This document shows positions 36,809 to 48,004 of a stretch of 64,000 nucleotides of DNA, one piece after another; position 1 is the stretch's first letter; each line of letters opens with the position of its first letter. The notes below the pieces were generated by a model. It did not search any database, was not told the DNA's origin, and worked only from the letters and a program-made list of their open reading frames with translations. The position numbers and the translations under genes were made by a program. Origin of the DNA: Bemisia tabaci (Eukaryota; Arthropoda; Insecta; Hemiptera; Aleyrodidae); the NCBI RefSeq assembly GCF_918797505.1, contig NC_092794.1:64827345-64891344 (forward strand). The letters are read 5' to 3'.

Positions 36809-37346
36809 GCGGAGATGATTGCAGTACACGCAAGTGAAATGCACCGCATCACTGAAACACGTCGCCTGGTGCAATGCGCGCAAGTGTCCTTAAAAGACTG
36901 CGTCAGCGTGTCTAAATTTTCCTGAAAAGTTTTGAAAAAATAGTGCCTTCACACGACGAACGGACGACCTCAGCCTGTAAATTGCGCAGGATAAAACGTC
37001 AACCCATCAAGAGGGCAAGTATTCGGGTTTATTGCCCCACGTACCTGATCTGTAAGGCTCCGTGTCTGGGCCTCGTTGGCGCCTAAAAACGCAAAAAAAT
37101 ATATAAAGTCTCGCGAACGAAACAAAAAATCAAATTTTTCTTGTGAATCGGCGACAAATTAATGCACTGCACTCGGTGTTCGCGCTAATGCGTGCACGGC
37201 GCTGCAGTTTGACTCATCGCGGGATTTTTTCGGGTTGCAAGATTTCGCGTTGGATCGATGGGTTCTTCGCTTTCCGGTGATATGGAATCGGGACAGTCTG
37301 GCAGGAGTGAGGGTGGGTATCACGAATGAACCACGTGCCAACAGGT

Positions 37347-37615
37347 GGTTTAAAATTGGACGGAGTTAAACAGAAAGGAACCAAGCCACATCGGGATCGA
37401 ACCGAGAAAAAGAGGTTTAAAGTTTGGCTCCTGCATAAGACTCAATGTAAAAGATGAACTTCAAGTTCAATTTCTGCAAAATTTACTCCAACAAAAACTT
37501 TGAATTTTTGGCGATAGATAGTGGTGCAGTGGTTGAGTTCAATACCACTCATAACTCAATTTTTTCCAAAATGTGGGTTGGTTCCTTTCTGCTTAACTCA
37601 GTCCAATTGAACCCC
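37347..37615. mobile_element. MITE with AATTGGACGGAGTTAA ends
   Basis: Left end ATTGGACGGAGTTAAACAGA followed by AAGGAACCAAGCCACAT; right end ATGTGGGTTGGTTCCTTTCT followed by GCTTAACTCAGTCCAATT. Confidence 0.75.
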
Positions 37616-37826
37616 GAGTTGACAAGTCGGGACCGGGCCTTCTTGAAGCCTTCATAACTGACAGAAATCGGATAGGTCGGGAATAGGCGCCTACCAGCAC
37701 TTGTAAGGGACCGTTACTAAATTACGTAAAGCACTTGAGGGGAGGGGTCGAGTCGTGAGTAGTGGCTTAAAAGTCTCTAGAGGGTTTGGCCTCCTGTAAA
37801 GTTTTGTACAGATATGTTAATTTTTT

Positions 37827-37988
37827 GTGATTTTTGGAAGTTTTAAATCGGTATCGTTGGACCCTCCATTTAAATGTATGTACAAAAATCGATTTTTGAG
37901 GTGGCAGCTTGCCCCACCTAAATTCGATATTTTTAATGGATTTATATGGAGGAAAAACAGCGTTGCCAACTTGTAAAATCGCCACTGC
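37827..37988. mobile_element. hAT-like MITE, CAGTGGCGATTTT family
   Basis: The right end reads GTTGCCAACTTGTAAAATCG followed by CCACTGC. The left end (GTGATTTTTGGAAG) is eroded. The interior has CCATTTAAATGTATG and AAAATCGATTTTTGAGGTGG. Confidence 0.7.
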
Positions 37989-38104
37989 GTCGGGCACAAT
38001 TTTAAACTCTATGTCCCTTCCTTTATTAATATATTCTACTCTGGTAGCACGGACTTTTTGAAATGTTAAAAAAACCTAAAGAAATGTGTTTTAGTTAAAC
38101 AATT

Positions 38105-38108
<4 letters not shown>

Positions 38109-38146
<38 letters not shown>
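38109..38146. repeat. Poly-A run (38 bases)
   Basis: Homopolymer following AATTAATT; no retroelement identified upstream. Confidence 0.9.
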
Positions 38147-38148
<2 letters not shown>

Positions 38149-39236
38149 ATATTCCCCTCACTTGCTTTGACTCACCAAAGTGGAAGGTAATTGCTCTTTT
38201 CAACGATTCCTCTCATTTTTCTTTGTACATTCCATTTTTGGTTAATTATCATAGGTTTTCTTTGTAAAACTTTCGTGCTTTTCGGTTCCAGACATTCTCA
38301 AAAGAGGATTTTATTTGGTAGGACCAATATCCTTCCTCCTCTAAAAGTCGAGCAATTTTCAATATGTTATTCCCCGAAGTACACCTTTATCAAAAAATTC
38401 AACAACTAGATCTGACAGAATTCCTGTTTGCGTGTTGTTTGCAGATAAATGGGAAAGTAAGATTTCAAAAATAAAAACTAGGCACAATGATGGGGTTTTC
38501 GGAAAAGCAATTTTTTTTTTATCTCATTCTTATTTTGCGGTTGTAGCCCTATACACGATTTCGCTCCCCCTTCCCCCCCCCCAAAAAAAAAAAAACTGCT
38601 AGAGGAGGAAATTGCGAATAGGATGGTCGTCGACGAGGTTCTAAATGAGTTTTGAGCACTGGAAAATCCGTGCTTTGATGGAAAATTGAACATTTTTTCG
38701 TTACTGAAAACTCAAAGAACTTTTAAGTCACGCACGTAAGTACATATTGTAATCATACGTGTAAAAAGCAATGTCGTGACAACTACAATCGCCTGTAAAA
38801 GAGGGAAATAATAAAACAAACGCGCTCACTCTTGAAAGCGATGTAATGAACAGCTAGCCGTTTTTGATAGTAGAGATAGGAAGATGGTGGCTAAAATTAT
38901 TTGATAATTAGAAAGCCCAATTTGATTGTGAGAATTTTTACGGGGGATGGGGGAGCAAGTCCGAGTCCGCACATTTTGCACATTGATACACCTAATGTGC
39001 AAATTAATCGATCGATAGTTTCCGGTTTCAATTGACAGCAAAGAGTGGTTATTTTCTGAGGGTCGGCTGAATCGTACCCTCTACTTTTAGCCTCTTGACT
39101 GAGGAAGACTTTAAATGCCTTTTGTGTGGATTTCAGGGTTTATACACTTTCACTATCTAAAATTTTCATTGTTGGCAACAAAAGTAGGCAACACATGTAT
39201 AGCACCGTGAATACCATACTTATTCACGACACAAAT

Positions 39237-39358
39237 GGACGTATTTCTGCCAAACGGAACTATGTGCATTATGACGTGAGCCCTGTTATACATATATTTG
39301 TATGGGTCTCAAGGCTCATGCCTGAATGCACATAGTTCCGCTTGGCAGAAATACGTCC
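39237..39358. mobile_element. GGACGTATTTCT MITE, 122 bp, 4-bp duplication AAAT
   Basis: Ends are GGACGTATTTCTGCC and GGCAGAAATACGTCC, flanked by AAAT (39233-39236 and 39359-39362). Long arms continue through AACTATGTGCATTATGACGT. Confidence 0.88.
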
Positions 39359-39406
39359 AAATAATATCCTTTCACTAAATGTGGGAAGGTAAGATTAACG
39401 CATGTG

Positions 39407-39585
39407 CAGTTCGCCTACAATTTTTAGTGTAGGCAACATGAGCTCCTACGTGGTCGAATAGTGGTATCATCGTGAAATGACACGCTCACCGTAACTTTAA
39501 GGCTTTATTAGCTCGACTACAATTCTAATTCTAGGCAACAGGATAGGAAGTCTCACATGGCCGAAGACTTGTAACGCCGGAAGGT
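39407..39585 (+). repeat. Two further diverged units of the 142-bp repeat
   Basis: The first unit, CAGTTCGCCTACAATTTTTA...GTGGTCGAATAGTGGTAT at 39407, is followed about 105 bases on by a decayed unit (CTCGACTACAATTCTAATTC...CACATGGCCGAAGAC). It starts 49 bases after the MITE ending at 39358. Confidence 0.6.
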
Positions 39586-40175
39586 GGATTTTAAGCTTAC
39601 GTTCGCATGACCTCCAAAAATTGGCAAGGCTAATAAATTAAATCCAATTGATATGAGGGAAAAATACTCAAGTGCCAAACGAAAAAAAGTTGAAATCTAG
39701 TGTACATACTGTTACGTAACGCCAGGCTTGACCCTCCACCCCTTGTCACGTTCGGTTATAAAATTATGAGGATCCCCCCACCCCCCCCCCAGAAAATTAC
39801 GTAATTTATGAAACGCTATTCTTTTAAGACTTTTTTTGTTTTCGAAAACATGATTTTTCTGTGGGAGCCGGTGCATTTTCAAAGGAAAGCAGGAACACAT
39901 GATTGCTAGCCGCTTCGGAGAGAGAAACTCTGTCAGAGCGTGTATGCATACGAGGTACAGCTGTTAAGGTAACACTCGAAAATCCATATCTCCCCGGTTT
40001 ATGATCAGATTATGAGTGTTTTATTCTCACTTTGTGTCTCGATTCGTGCACTCGAAGTCTTTTTTTTTCTCGCGTTAATCACCTCTCGTTGCTTTTTTGA
40101 GACTCGGATCACGTGATAGCGGAGCCAGAAATTTCAAGTTCTCTGCTCGAGTATCGATCTGCCGCAATCATTGAT

Positions 40176-40195
40176 CGATCGGTGATCACCGATCG
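40176..40195. other. Perfect 20-bp palindrome
   Basis: CGATCGGTGATCACCGATCG, surrounded by further CGATC words (40153-40200). Confidence 0.9.
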
Positions 40196-40251
40196 GACTC
40201 ATGAACTCGATCCTCGCGGTCCATCGTCCGAGAGACTCTGCGCTTCCTCGC

Positions 40252-40484
40252 CACACAATGGGAAAAGTCAACCGGAGAAATCGGACAAAATTTTGAAACT
40301 TTAAAGGCAATCATAACTCCGTTAAAACAGAACGTTGAGGTTTTAAAATTGATCCCACTGGTTTTCTCGTAAATTTTTGTTCCAAATCCATCCCTTAAAA
40401 TTTAAATTTTGAATAAAGAAACATCAAAATTTGCAGTTTTACTAAAAAAATTCATGTCCGTCATTGACATGATCCACTGTGCGC
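40252..40484. mobile_element. Short inverted-repeat element (CACAGTGGATC ends), copy 2
   Basis: Diverged copy of the 874 element in the same orientation. The right end GATCCACTGTGCGC is preserved. The left end (CCACACAATGGGAAAAGTC) has decayed. Confidence 0.55.
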
Positions 40485-40648
40485 ATCTAGATCTTAGAGT
40501 TTAAACTCAGGTTCCGTTCAAAGATGGATTAAATAACATTTGCTGTTTTGGCAAGATGCACATAAGTAGTCGATTAATATCAATCTGAGACTAGGGGGAT
40601 TATCTTGAAAATATCCCAATGTCAGTCTCTAGATCAATAGATAAAATG

Positions 40649-41570
40649 TGGGCCGGATTAAGGGAGTGGTCACATGGGCCGCGGCCCATGGCGGCAAATT
40701 TAGGGGGTGGCAAATTTTGCAATTTTTTTAAATGTAGCTATAAAGGAAAATCGGATTCAGAAGAAAAAAAAAAAAAAAAAAAATTACGAACAAGAAAAGA
40801 TGACAAAATCTCTCACTTCCTGAGAGTATATCTCTAATTTTGTCGTCCTTCTGTGATCCAATAGACAGCACCTTTAATTAGTCGAGTTAAGACTAAGAGA
40901 GAAACCGAACACGGAATTTGGCCTGGAACGGCGCGGCGCAGAGAGCAATGATGACGAGAACGTGAGATGAAAAGGAGAAAACCCTCGGCGCGGCGGTCGG
41001 CATGTAACACATATTAGCGCCTACAAGACTGCTTGAATACTTCACGCATTGCGCCAAAGACAGTGCGGTCGCTGCGGTCAGCAGCGAGCAGCCCAGCGTG
41101 AAACGCATAGCGCCTACAAGACTGCATGAATACTTCACGCATTGCGTCGCAGTGCGTGCAGCAGCGGTCGGCCCGAAACGCACAGCGCATGTAAGACTGT
41201 AGGAATACTTCACGCATTGCGTCAAACACAGTGCGGTCAACGCGGCTCGGCGGCGGAAGTTAAAATTATTAAACCACATTTATGTTTGTTCTTTCATAAT
41301 TGTTTGGTTCATCTCTTATAAATGGAGGGCCTTGTCCATACAGAGATAGGTTTACGGAACTTAACTTTCGCGCCAAGTTCCGTGAACTTTTGCTAGTAGT
41401 GTTGACAGGGCTTTCGCAAAAAATGTGACCAACACGAGTAAACGCGTCTTATACGCCTCTTTCCCTCCGGCACGTTCACTTGATGGTTTTTATTGATGTT
41501 TCAAAACGAATGAGAAGGAGCGGCAAAATAAAGGTGGCCCATGGGCGGCAAGTAAGTAAATCCGGCTCTG
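40649..41570. mobile_element. Second copy of the 1.1-kb hAT-like element, inverted
   Basis: Left end GGGCCGGATTAAGGGAGTGG and right end AGTAAATCCGGCTCTG. The order of blocks is the reverse complement of the 24807 copy, including the tandem units (41010-41240). No clean duplication remains. Confidence 0.8.
41010..41240. repeat. Three tandem units in the inverted 1.1-kb element
   Basis: ATACTTCACGCATTGCG occurs near 41037, 41130 and 41206, each preceded by GCGCcTaCAAGACTG. They are diverged from the 25380 array. Confidence 0.8.
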
Positions 41571-41770
41571 ATGTGGGACATCCATTCCAAAAATCGTTTC
41601 TCATCAAAGCTGAAAATATATTCCTGAATACAATTTCCAATAAATATTAATATTGATATTTAAATCGAAATCTATTTACAATTGGATGCAATACTCTTGA
41701 AATTATTTTAAGGCTTTTCAGGTTGATTTTTCTGTTAGTCATTTCGAGTTATTTTGGCCGCCTTCCTGTA

Positions 41771-41905
41771 TGACGTCATACTGATATCATTTCTAGTTAA
41801 GGAGATATCATTACAATAAAATACTGATATCCCACAGATCGAAACTACACATCATGATGTCCTAATGATATCATATTGCAATAATAATGTACTGATATCA
41901 TCGGG
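41771..41905. promoter_or_regulatory. Cluster of TGATATCA palindromes beside a TGACGTCA site
   Basis: GATATC occurs at 41783, 41804, 41826, 41867 and 41894, four of them preceded by T, and TGACGTCA at 41771. Palindromic sites at this density suggest either a binding-site cluster or a decayed element; the binding factor is unknown. Confidence 0.4.
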
Positions 41906-43019
41906 AACTCATAAACAGGAAAAAATTGACAGGTGTGCGGGGAAAGGGTAACCGCGTTAAACCATAAAAAAGTATGTTTGAGGTATGAAACATAAATTAA
42001 TTTTAAAGTTACTTTTGCTATAGCGATAGGTGCAAAAATACTGGGATTAAAATTCCTTTGGTATTTCTGCAATGTTATTATTAATGTTTCTGCGATGTGC
42101 GAGTGGGTCAAGATCGCAGATAAAGCTAGGTACAGAAAATTTCAACCTATGAACAATGTAAAATTTCACTTGTAGCTAGGTTCAGACTTCATTCGTGTGG
42201 TGATTCAACCTTTACAATGTAAATATTAAACCTGTCCTTTGCACATTGACTGTGAAAAATTGTCAGATTACCTATATAGGACATGTAAAAAAGATGGTAA
42301 AACACTGACGTAAGCAGTGACTTCAATTAATTTATGCGTGAGCTATACGTATTTGCACGATCGTTTCCTCGTGATAGCTGTACTGTTCTCATTGCCAGTA
42401 GTATCTTTCAAATTCTCCGCCAGGACTTAATCAAGAAAATAATTCAACGACCTTATGATTATTAGGATATCTACCCTTACTTTCATTTTTCTCCTATTAT
42501 TCACTCTCACGTCTTGTTATGAAACAAATGGACACGAGGTGAAAACCTCGCCTAAACACAGATATCAGACACGAACAGTGGTTAGTTGACGTCACTTTTT
42601 CGCAGTTCCTATCCCAGCGTCACGCAGGGCAACAGATTGTGGGGCAAAATATCTCGAGGAGAGAAAAAGTAAATAAAACTGATTCGCACGTAACAACGCT
42701 CATTGATATCGCTGAATTCCACCGTGGTCCGATTACTTCGCCAGTTTGACATAAATCATGCGCTAAGAAAACTTGAATATCGTTATTGTCAACGGACAAC
42801 GTGGTTGGTTAGTTGGAAAATTGGTGACGTCAGTGAGTTAGAGTTTGATAAAAAATTGTGTACAACCCAGTAAGCAAAGTAGAGCAATGACGTAACGGGA
42901 CCCAACGACGTAGGATTCCTGATGCATCGCGTCTCAATTTTAATGAACTTGATATTTTTTAGTCATAATTCGCAGGTACAAATTCAACAAAAAAAATTAT
43001 GATATTTTCGTGTTGTCGT

Positions 43020-43285
43020 GAATTCGGACCATGTTAAGTAGAAAAGAATCAAGCCACATTCGCTGTTGCCGAATTTAATCGGGCACTTTAATTTTTTACA
43101 CGTAAACGGTTGCGCGTGTGCAAATTTCAGTGAATTTTTGGCAAAGTACGAAGCAAATTCCTTGAAATTTTCAAAGGAATCCGCACAAACGTTCTCATGT
43201 ACACAATGAAATTGCCCAATTAAATTTGGTAACAGAAGATGTGGCTTGTTTGCTTGCTTTCTTTCTGCAAAACGCGGTCCATTTG
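43020..43285. mobile_element. MITE related to the 37347 element
   Basis: AAGCCACATTCGCTGTTGCC and GGTAACAGAAGATGTGGCTT are inverted arms, and GAATTTAATCGGGCA is inverted by TTGCCCAATTAAATTT. The outer ends (GGACCATGTTAAGTAGAAAA / CTTTCTGCAAAACGCGGTCC) match the 37347 family. The 134-codon open frame here is produced by this element. Confidence 0.65.
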
Positions 43286-43554
43286 TGCTTCTTTCTTCTT
43301 TCCTCATTGTAACTGACGCAATAATTCTTACTGCATGCGTAAGGATCTTGACTTCTGCGTTTGGACTGAATAGACGCGTTACGAACAACGCGTTATTTTC
43401 GTATCAGAAGAGCCTACTCACTTGGAAATGATGAGTTTCTTTCTTCTTTTTAAAGTGGTTAGATTTGAGTTTTAAAAGTCTATTTTACTCCATATGTACA
43501 AGCGACATATTTATTACTCAGAATCAGAAGAGTATGTCAAGACTCCGAAATACA

Positions 43555-44012
43555 GCAGTGATTCCATAGGGAGAGTACGGCCACTAGAGGATCCACTTCT
43601 GATTGGCACTCTCATGATAAAAGAAATGGCGGACAACGATGCATGCATATGATTCAATCAGTGGTGTGGCGTGAATGGCGATATATCGATTGTTACGCCA
43701 TTTAAACCTATGATAAAGAATCGATTATTAAGGTGTTCGCTGCAGACATCCTGTTTATCGATCCTTTTCCATAGGTTTAAATAGCATAACACTCGATACA
43801 TCGCAATTCACGCCACGCCACTGGTTGTATTTACTTGTATCGCCATGATTTTTACGCGAATCACACGATTAAACGTATTTACTTAGTTTTGAAACAAATT
43901 ATGTGTATCTTATTTGAAAAAATCTTTTCAGCATGAACCTCTACTACGGCAAGGTTGGTGACAGGCGCAGCAGGTGATAAACGTCGAAGGGTGGCAACAA
44001 TAAATCCGTCTC
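43555..44012. repeat. Dispersed repeat, copy interrupted by a hAT MITE
   Basis: TTCTGATTGGC, GAAATGGCGGACAACGATGC on the left of the MITE and ACTTGTATCGCC, ACAGGCGCAGCAGGTGATAA on the right. Compared with 26425 the MITE is an extra 164 bases. Confidence 0.5.
43660..43823. mobile_element. hAT-like MITE, CAGTGGCGTGGC family, inserted in a dispersed repeat
   Basis: Ends are CAGTGGTGTGGC and GCCACGCCACTG. The flanks do not form a clean duplication, but the related repeat at 26425 continues across the same point without the insertion. Confidence 0.82.
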
Positions 44013-44104
44013 GCCAGCAAAAAAGAAAAAAATTCTGTTACCGGCCGGAAAATGGAACAAATAGATATGGAAGAGGAAAATATGTTATACATTGTATGAC
44101 GTCA

Positions 44105-46563
44105 ATATGCAATATTTCCGTCTAAAAAAGTGTATTTCTCGCAAGACCTATTCACCTAATTTTAAAATCGCGACTCTCCTAGGGTTCACCCCTCTTGACG
44201 GTTTCCATTTATGAGTAAAATTGATCAAACTTCCTTCGGGAAAAAGGGTTGCCCATCATCAAGCAAGTTCATTTATAAGTAGATTGTACATATTCGCACT
44301 GATTTCATACAAACTCACAGGAAAAATTTCAAGCTGAAGTTATGAAAGAGATTTTTGAACTGAATTTTCATGTCTCTGCCCCGTTTGACTCTTCGAAACG
44401 GATCATATTTTCACTGAAAGATACAATAAAAATTTCAGATCCACGATGGAGCTATTATGGCGGTGACCCTTCATTGCATGAGCAAATTACCGAGTTTGGA
44501 GGAAAAAATCGGTGTTGTACAGGATCATTATTAGGATTGTGGAAAAAGAGAGTATCTTTCTTTTCTTTTCTGCTTTTTTTTCAATTTGGATATTAAGCTC
44601 CCAACACTCCCACTCCCCTCCAAAAGAAAAGAACATTCGTTACCTCGATGCAACAAAAGGCCATAAAAGATTAAACCTACTTTTGCAACTATTTGTTGCT
44701 TTCACATAACGCCATGCTATAAAGGGTAAGTATCCAAGGTTGAACTTGGTATCAATTGAAATATTACTATAGTGATTCTCTTCGGTTTCAACCTCCTAAG
44801 TAACCAAAGCAAGATGTCTTAACATTTATTTTATAGTGGTGCTATAGAACTAGTGCATATCGACTCTCCATTTCAAGTTCTATAATTTGAGTCGCCAGAA
44901 CGCTACACTGACATCATTGGATAACTTCTTCGCGAACTCTAATGCTCTATTTTAAAATGCAAAAGGGCGATTGAATTTTTGCAATGTTTGACGGTGTAAA
45001 AACTCAAAATGCGAAAAGTTAAAATGGCCTGAAGACTGAAGCACCCTGAAAATTGCGAAATCTCCGGGTCCTAGGAGGTTAAAATTTCGAAATCACGCAA
45101 TTTTGTACTTGATCAATTGACGCGTTCGGTCCTACAAGAGTCACAATGAAAATGATGCAGGTTTTCCTGGTTATCTACCCATCCATCATTTTTTCGCACG
45201 TAGGTACTTTCATTTACGCGAGCGCGCTTGCGAAACAGATACACGGACGCACTCTTACTTAAAAAAAGAAAGAAAAACCCCACACAGACGCACGCACGAC
45301 AAGAAAATGTTCCAACTATAGTAATTACAATACACAAGGAAAAATGTAAAAAAAACTCCGCCGAAAAGCGGCACATTGGCTGCTTACAAATAAAGCCGGT
45401 AAAAATTGTGGGGAAAAAAGAGCACTGCATTGACAGTTAGAGCTTGCTAGCTCGCAGGCACCGAAAAGATAATGATTTTTCGCCGAAACGGACTATATTT
45501 TTAATGAAAGTTACGAAGTTTGATGTGCCAATTCAGTTTTGCTGTCACGGATCATGACTCATAAATGCTCAAATGGGGTGGGGGTAGGGGGGGAGGTTGT
45601 TAGCACGAAAGCGATGCTGTGTGTCTCCTTTTGTCCCCCTTTTCGGGGGTATAACCTCTTATAATATACGTATAACTTCAATTTTTAAAACTGTCTAACT
45701 TTCATCACAATTTCCTGTGAAGTGAGATGGCAAGTTTTACGATTGTTATACGATTACAGTCCACACCAAATAGGGTTTCACATATTCAGAGTGCAACAGA
45801 GGATCTGCCATATTCGGCTCAGCATTTAAATGCAGAAATCAAGTTGACATCTGAAATTCTGTCTGTCTGTTTGTCCTTCTGTTTCCTTAAAAGAGGGTAC
45901 CTAAACTCATTTGTCTTGGTCTCTGAAGAGGCTCAGTTCTTGCAGACATGTCATTTACGGAGCCTAAGTGAGCTATAAAATGTACCTTCCCACGAGGATC
46001 AAGCAACCTTCGTTCCATTATGAATTTTCAGAAAAATTTAAAATTTTGCCGACATATTGCAGAACGAGGTTCTGCTGACAGAAAACCTATAGAAACATAG
46101 TTTAATTAGCTAACTGTTGATGATAAATCAATTCAGTATGTGAAGGAATGTTATATAATAGTGCTGGATCCTTACTTTTCTGAGGACAAAACAAAGTCAG
46201 AAATACAAAAAATTAGAATCCTGTTATGCTTTCAGTATGGGCCAAATTTGTATTTTTCCCCCTCTGAATAGATCAGAAGAGTGAAAGTTTAAAACGCCTC
46301 TCCTCGAAAAACGGTGAAGTTTAAACTTGTGACTTGAAACCACTGAAACTGTAGTTATTCATTTTCCCCCGTAGAATATTACAAACGCGGAAATAATTAA
46401 CTGACGCTCAATATTGATATTACATGTTCTTTTCAATGCATTGGTTCCTGAGCTTGCAAACTTTCATTTCTATTGAGACTTCACTTTTTTGACGGCAATT
46501 TTGTCGAAAAAAAAGTTGCAATTTTAACATTTAAAACCCGCTCGTGTCAACCATTTGAAAGCA
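44105..46563. other. Intron 1 stretch without recognised feature
   Basis: AT-rich with a G-run near 45577-45596. No exon-like frame and no clear inverted repeats. Confidence 0.45.
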
Positions 46564-46706
46564 AAGTGGACTTGATTTTTCAATAAGAAGTCCGTCTTTC
46601 TGGCTCATCCATGAAAGCACATATCTTCGTTAGGAAACTATTATCACATCGTTTCTGAAATGAGCCAGAAATAAAGGTTCCTCATTACAAATGGTAGTTT
46701 TTTGCG
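46564..46706. mobile_element. MITE with GCAATAAGGAACCAC ends, copy 2 (diverged)
   Basis: Ends TTTTTCAATAAGAAG and AAGGTTCCTCATTACAAATG are degraded. The interior CATGAAAGCACATATCT and GAAATGAGCCAGAAATA identify the family. Confidence 0.55.
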
Positions 46707-47487
46707 TCCTGTGGTTTTAAAATTCGAGAAAACCGGTCTTAAATTTGTCGGCGCTGTTGCCGGTCTTAAAAACGCTCTACTTCAAAACGCTTTATGACAT
46801 CGTTAATCAGGCAAATTATAGCTTGAAATTTTGACTCAATGTTTGCGAGAGTACTAGAAATTGTTTGGCAAGAAACATTGAAAATCGATGGTTTTTTACC
46901 CAAAACCGGGTATTCCGCTGCTGGCGCCTTATAGGTAATTAGTTTAACCCTACCATGGGCGTTCCTCGGAACTTTTGGGGGGCACAAGGGCATTTCATAG
47001 AAGGGGGGCCTGGGGGGCACAGAAGCACATCCCATCAACGGGGCTTTAAACGACTCCATCAGCTTCTAAAGAGGGTTCGGAGGGACTTCCTCAGCTTCAA
47101 GGGGGGCTCAAGGGGCCTCTTCGGGAAAATTTTGAAAACATGAGTGTTTTTAAAGCAATTTTTAGCTACTCTACCCGAAACGATGATAGATGAAACATTC
47201 AATAGTCACGGACTTAGTTGTAAAATCACTCACATCTTCTGTAGGGGACTAGGTAGATTTTTCGGGGTCTGGGAAGGGGCGGGCGGCCCCTCGGCTTTCC
47301 CTCTTTCTGGTCACATGACCAAAGTGCGGAACCATTTATCTCCATTTAGACTTCCTGATAAACTTAATTTTTTCTTTAGAAAACTAGTCGATACAATTTT
47401 TGGAAAATTTCCTTGATTGCTCCTCCCTGTTGGCAGAATACTCTGCATTAATTTCAAGCCGTTAAGTTGGCTTGTCTATTTTTGGAA

Positions 47488-47632
47488 AAATGGACTACAT
47501 TTTTCAATAAGGAACCACTATCTATGGCTCTCCCATAAAAGCACATATCTGCATAGGGAAGTCAATGGCATGTATGTTGTTTCTAAAATGGGCCAAAAAT
47601 AGTAGTTCCTTTTGGCAAAATGTAATTCGAAT
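47488..47632. mobile_element. MITE with GCAATAAGGAACCAC ends, copy 3
   Basis: Located in intron 1, 136 bases from the exon 1 donor. Ends are TTTCAATAAGGAACCACTA and TAGTAGTTCCTTTTGGCAAA. The interior matches the copy at 8949 (TTGTTTCTAAAATGGGCCA). Confidence 0.65.
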
Positions 47633-47767
47633 GGTATAGGAGCGGACATTTTGAGTGCAATGGAGATATGTGGTTTTGCACTATAGCCAAACTCGACGAA
47701 ACTTGAGTCACGTGATTTCAAAGTTCAACCATGGCAAGAGTTTGAAAAATTAGCTAAGATCACTCAC

Positions 47768-47992
47768 CGAGAACTTTGGTATGCTGAGACTCTGGAAATA
47801 CTGATGGAAATAAGGCATGAGCCTCATTTGCTGGATGAGATGCTGATGATAGAGTCCTAGGTGTGCCGCCGCGTAGGGCAGATTGGGTAGCATAGGTATC
47901 ACAGAGTTATTGTTGATAATGTGGTTCATGCCGGGCACAGCCAGCTCCCCGGAGATCGGCCCCAGGATCGGGCCTTCCTCGTTGTGGTTCAT
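47768..47992 (-). CDS. FOX transcription factor, coding exon 1 (N-terminus, residues 1-75)
   Basis: First coding exon of the forkhead gene. The ATG at 47992-47990 has A at -3 (TTTAAAATG, a good insect start context), and an in-frame TAG lies four codons upstream (48004-48002), so no longer in-frame N-terminus can be read without another exon. The 75 codons encode a hydrophobic, His/Met/Pro-rich segment beginning MNHNEEGPILGP and ending with IPKFS. There is no known domain, signal peptide or membrane segment. The exon ends in phase 0 at 47768, followed on the minus strand by GTGAGTG, a strong donor. The 225 bases fit the phase-0 acceptor of the forkhead exon 33 kb away. Linkage to exon 2 is inferred from phase, strand and the absence of another gene between. 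The reading frame and donor are seen directly. Upstream is the CpG-rich region expected of a developmental gene promoter. Confidence 0.8.
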
Positions 47993-48004
47993 TTTAAAAT
48001 CCTA

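Larger units (their letters stand above)
42587..44104. promoter_or_regulatory. Three TGACGTCA (CRE-type) sites in intron 1
   Basis: Full 8-base palindromes at 42587, 42825 and 44097, with a fourth at 41771. About one is expected by chance in 64 kb. CRE sites bind CREB/ATF-type factors. Regulation of the FOX gene is inference. Confidence 0.35.
14495..47767 (-). other. FOX gene intron 1 (33.3 kb)
   Basis: GTGAGTG donor at 47767 and TTGTTTCAG acceptor at 14495, phase 0. No open frame inside looks like an exon or a nested gene. The intron is filled with short palindromic elements (listed separately), homopolymer runs and AT-rich unique DNA. Its size relative to the 1.1-kb coding sequence suggests it carries regulatory DNA, but that is inference. 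Confidence 0.7.

Noticed and set aside
42984..43388. 134-codon open frame on the minus strand
   Set aside because: The frame runs across the inverted arms of a MITE (43020-43285) and has no protein-like motif.
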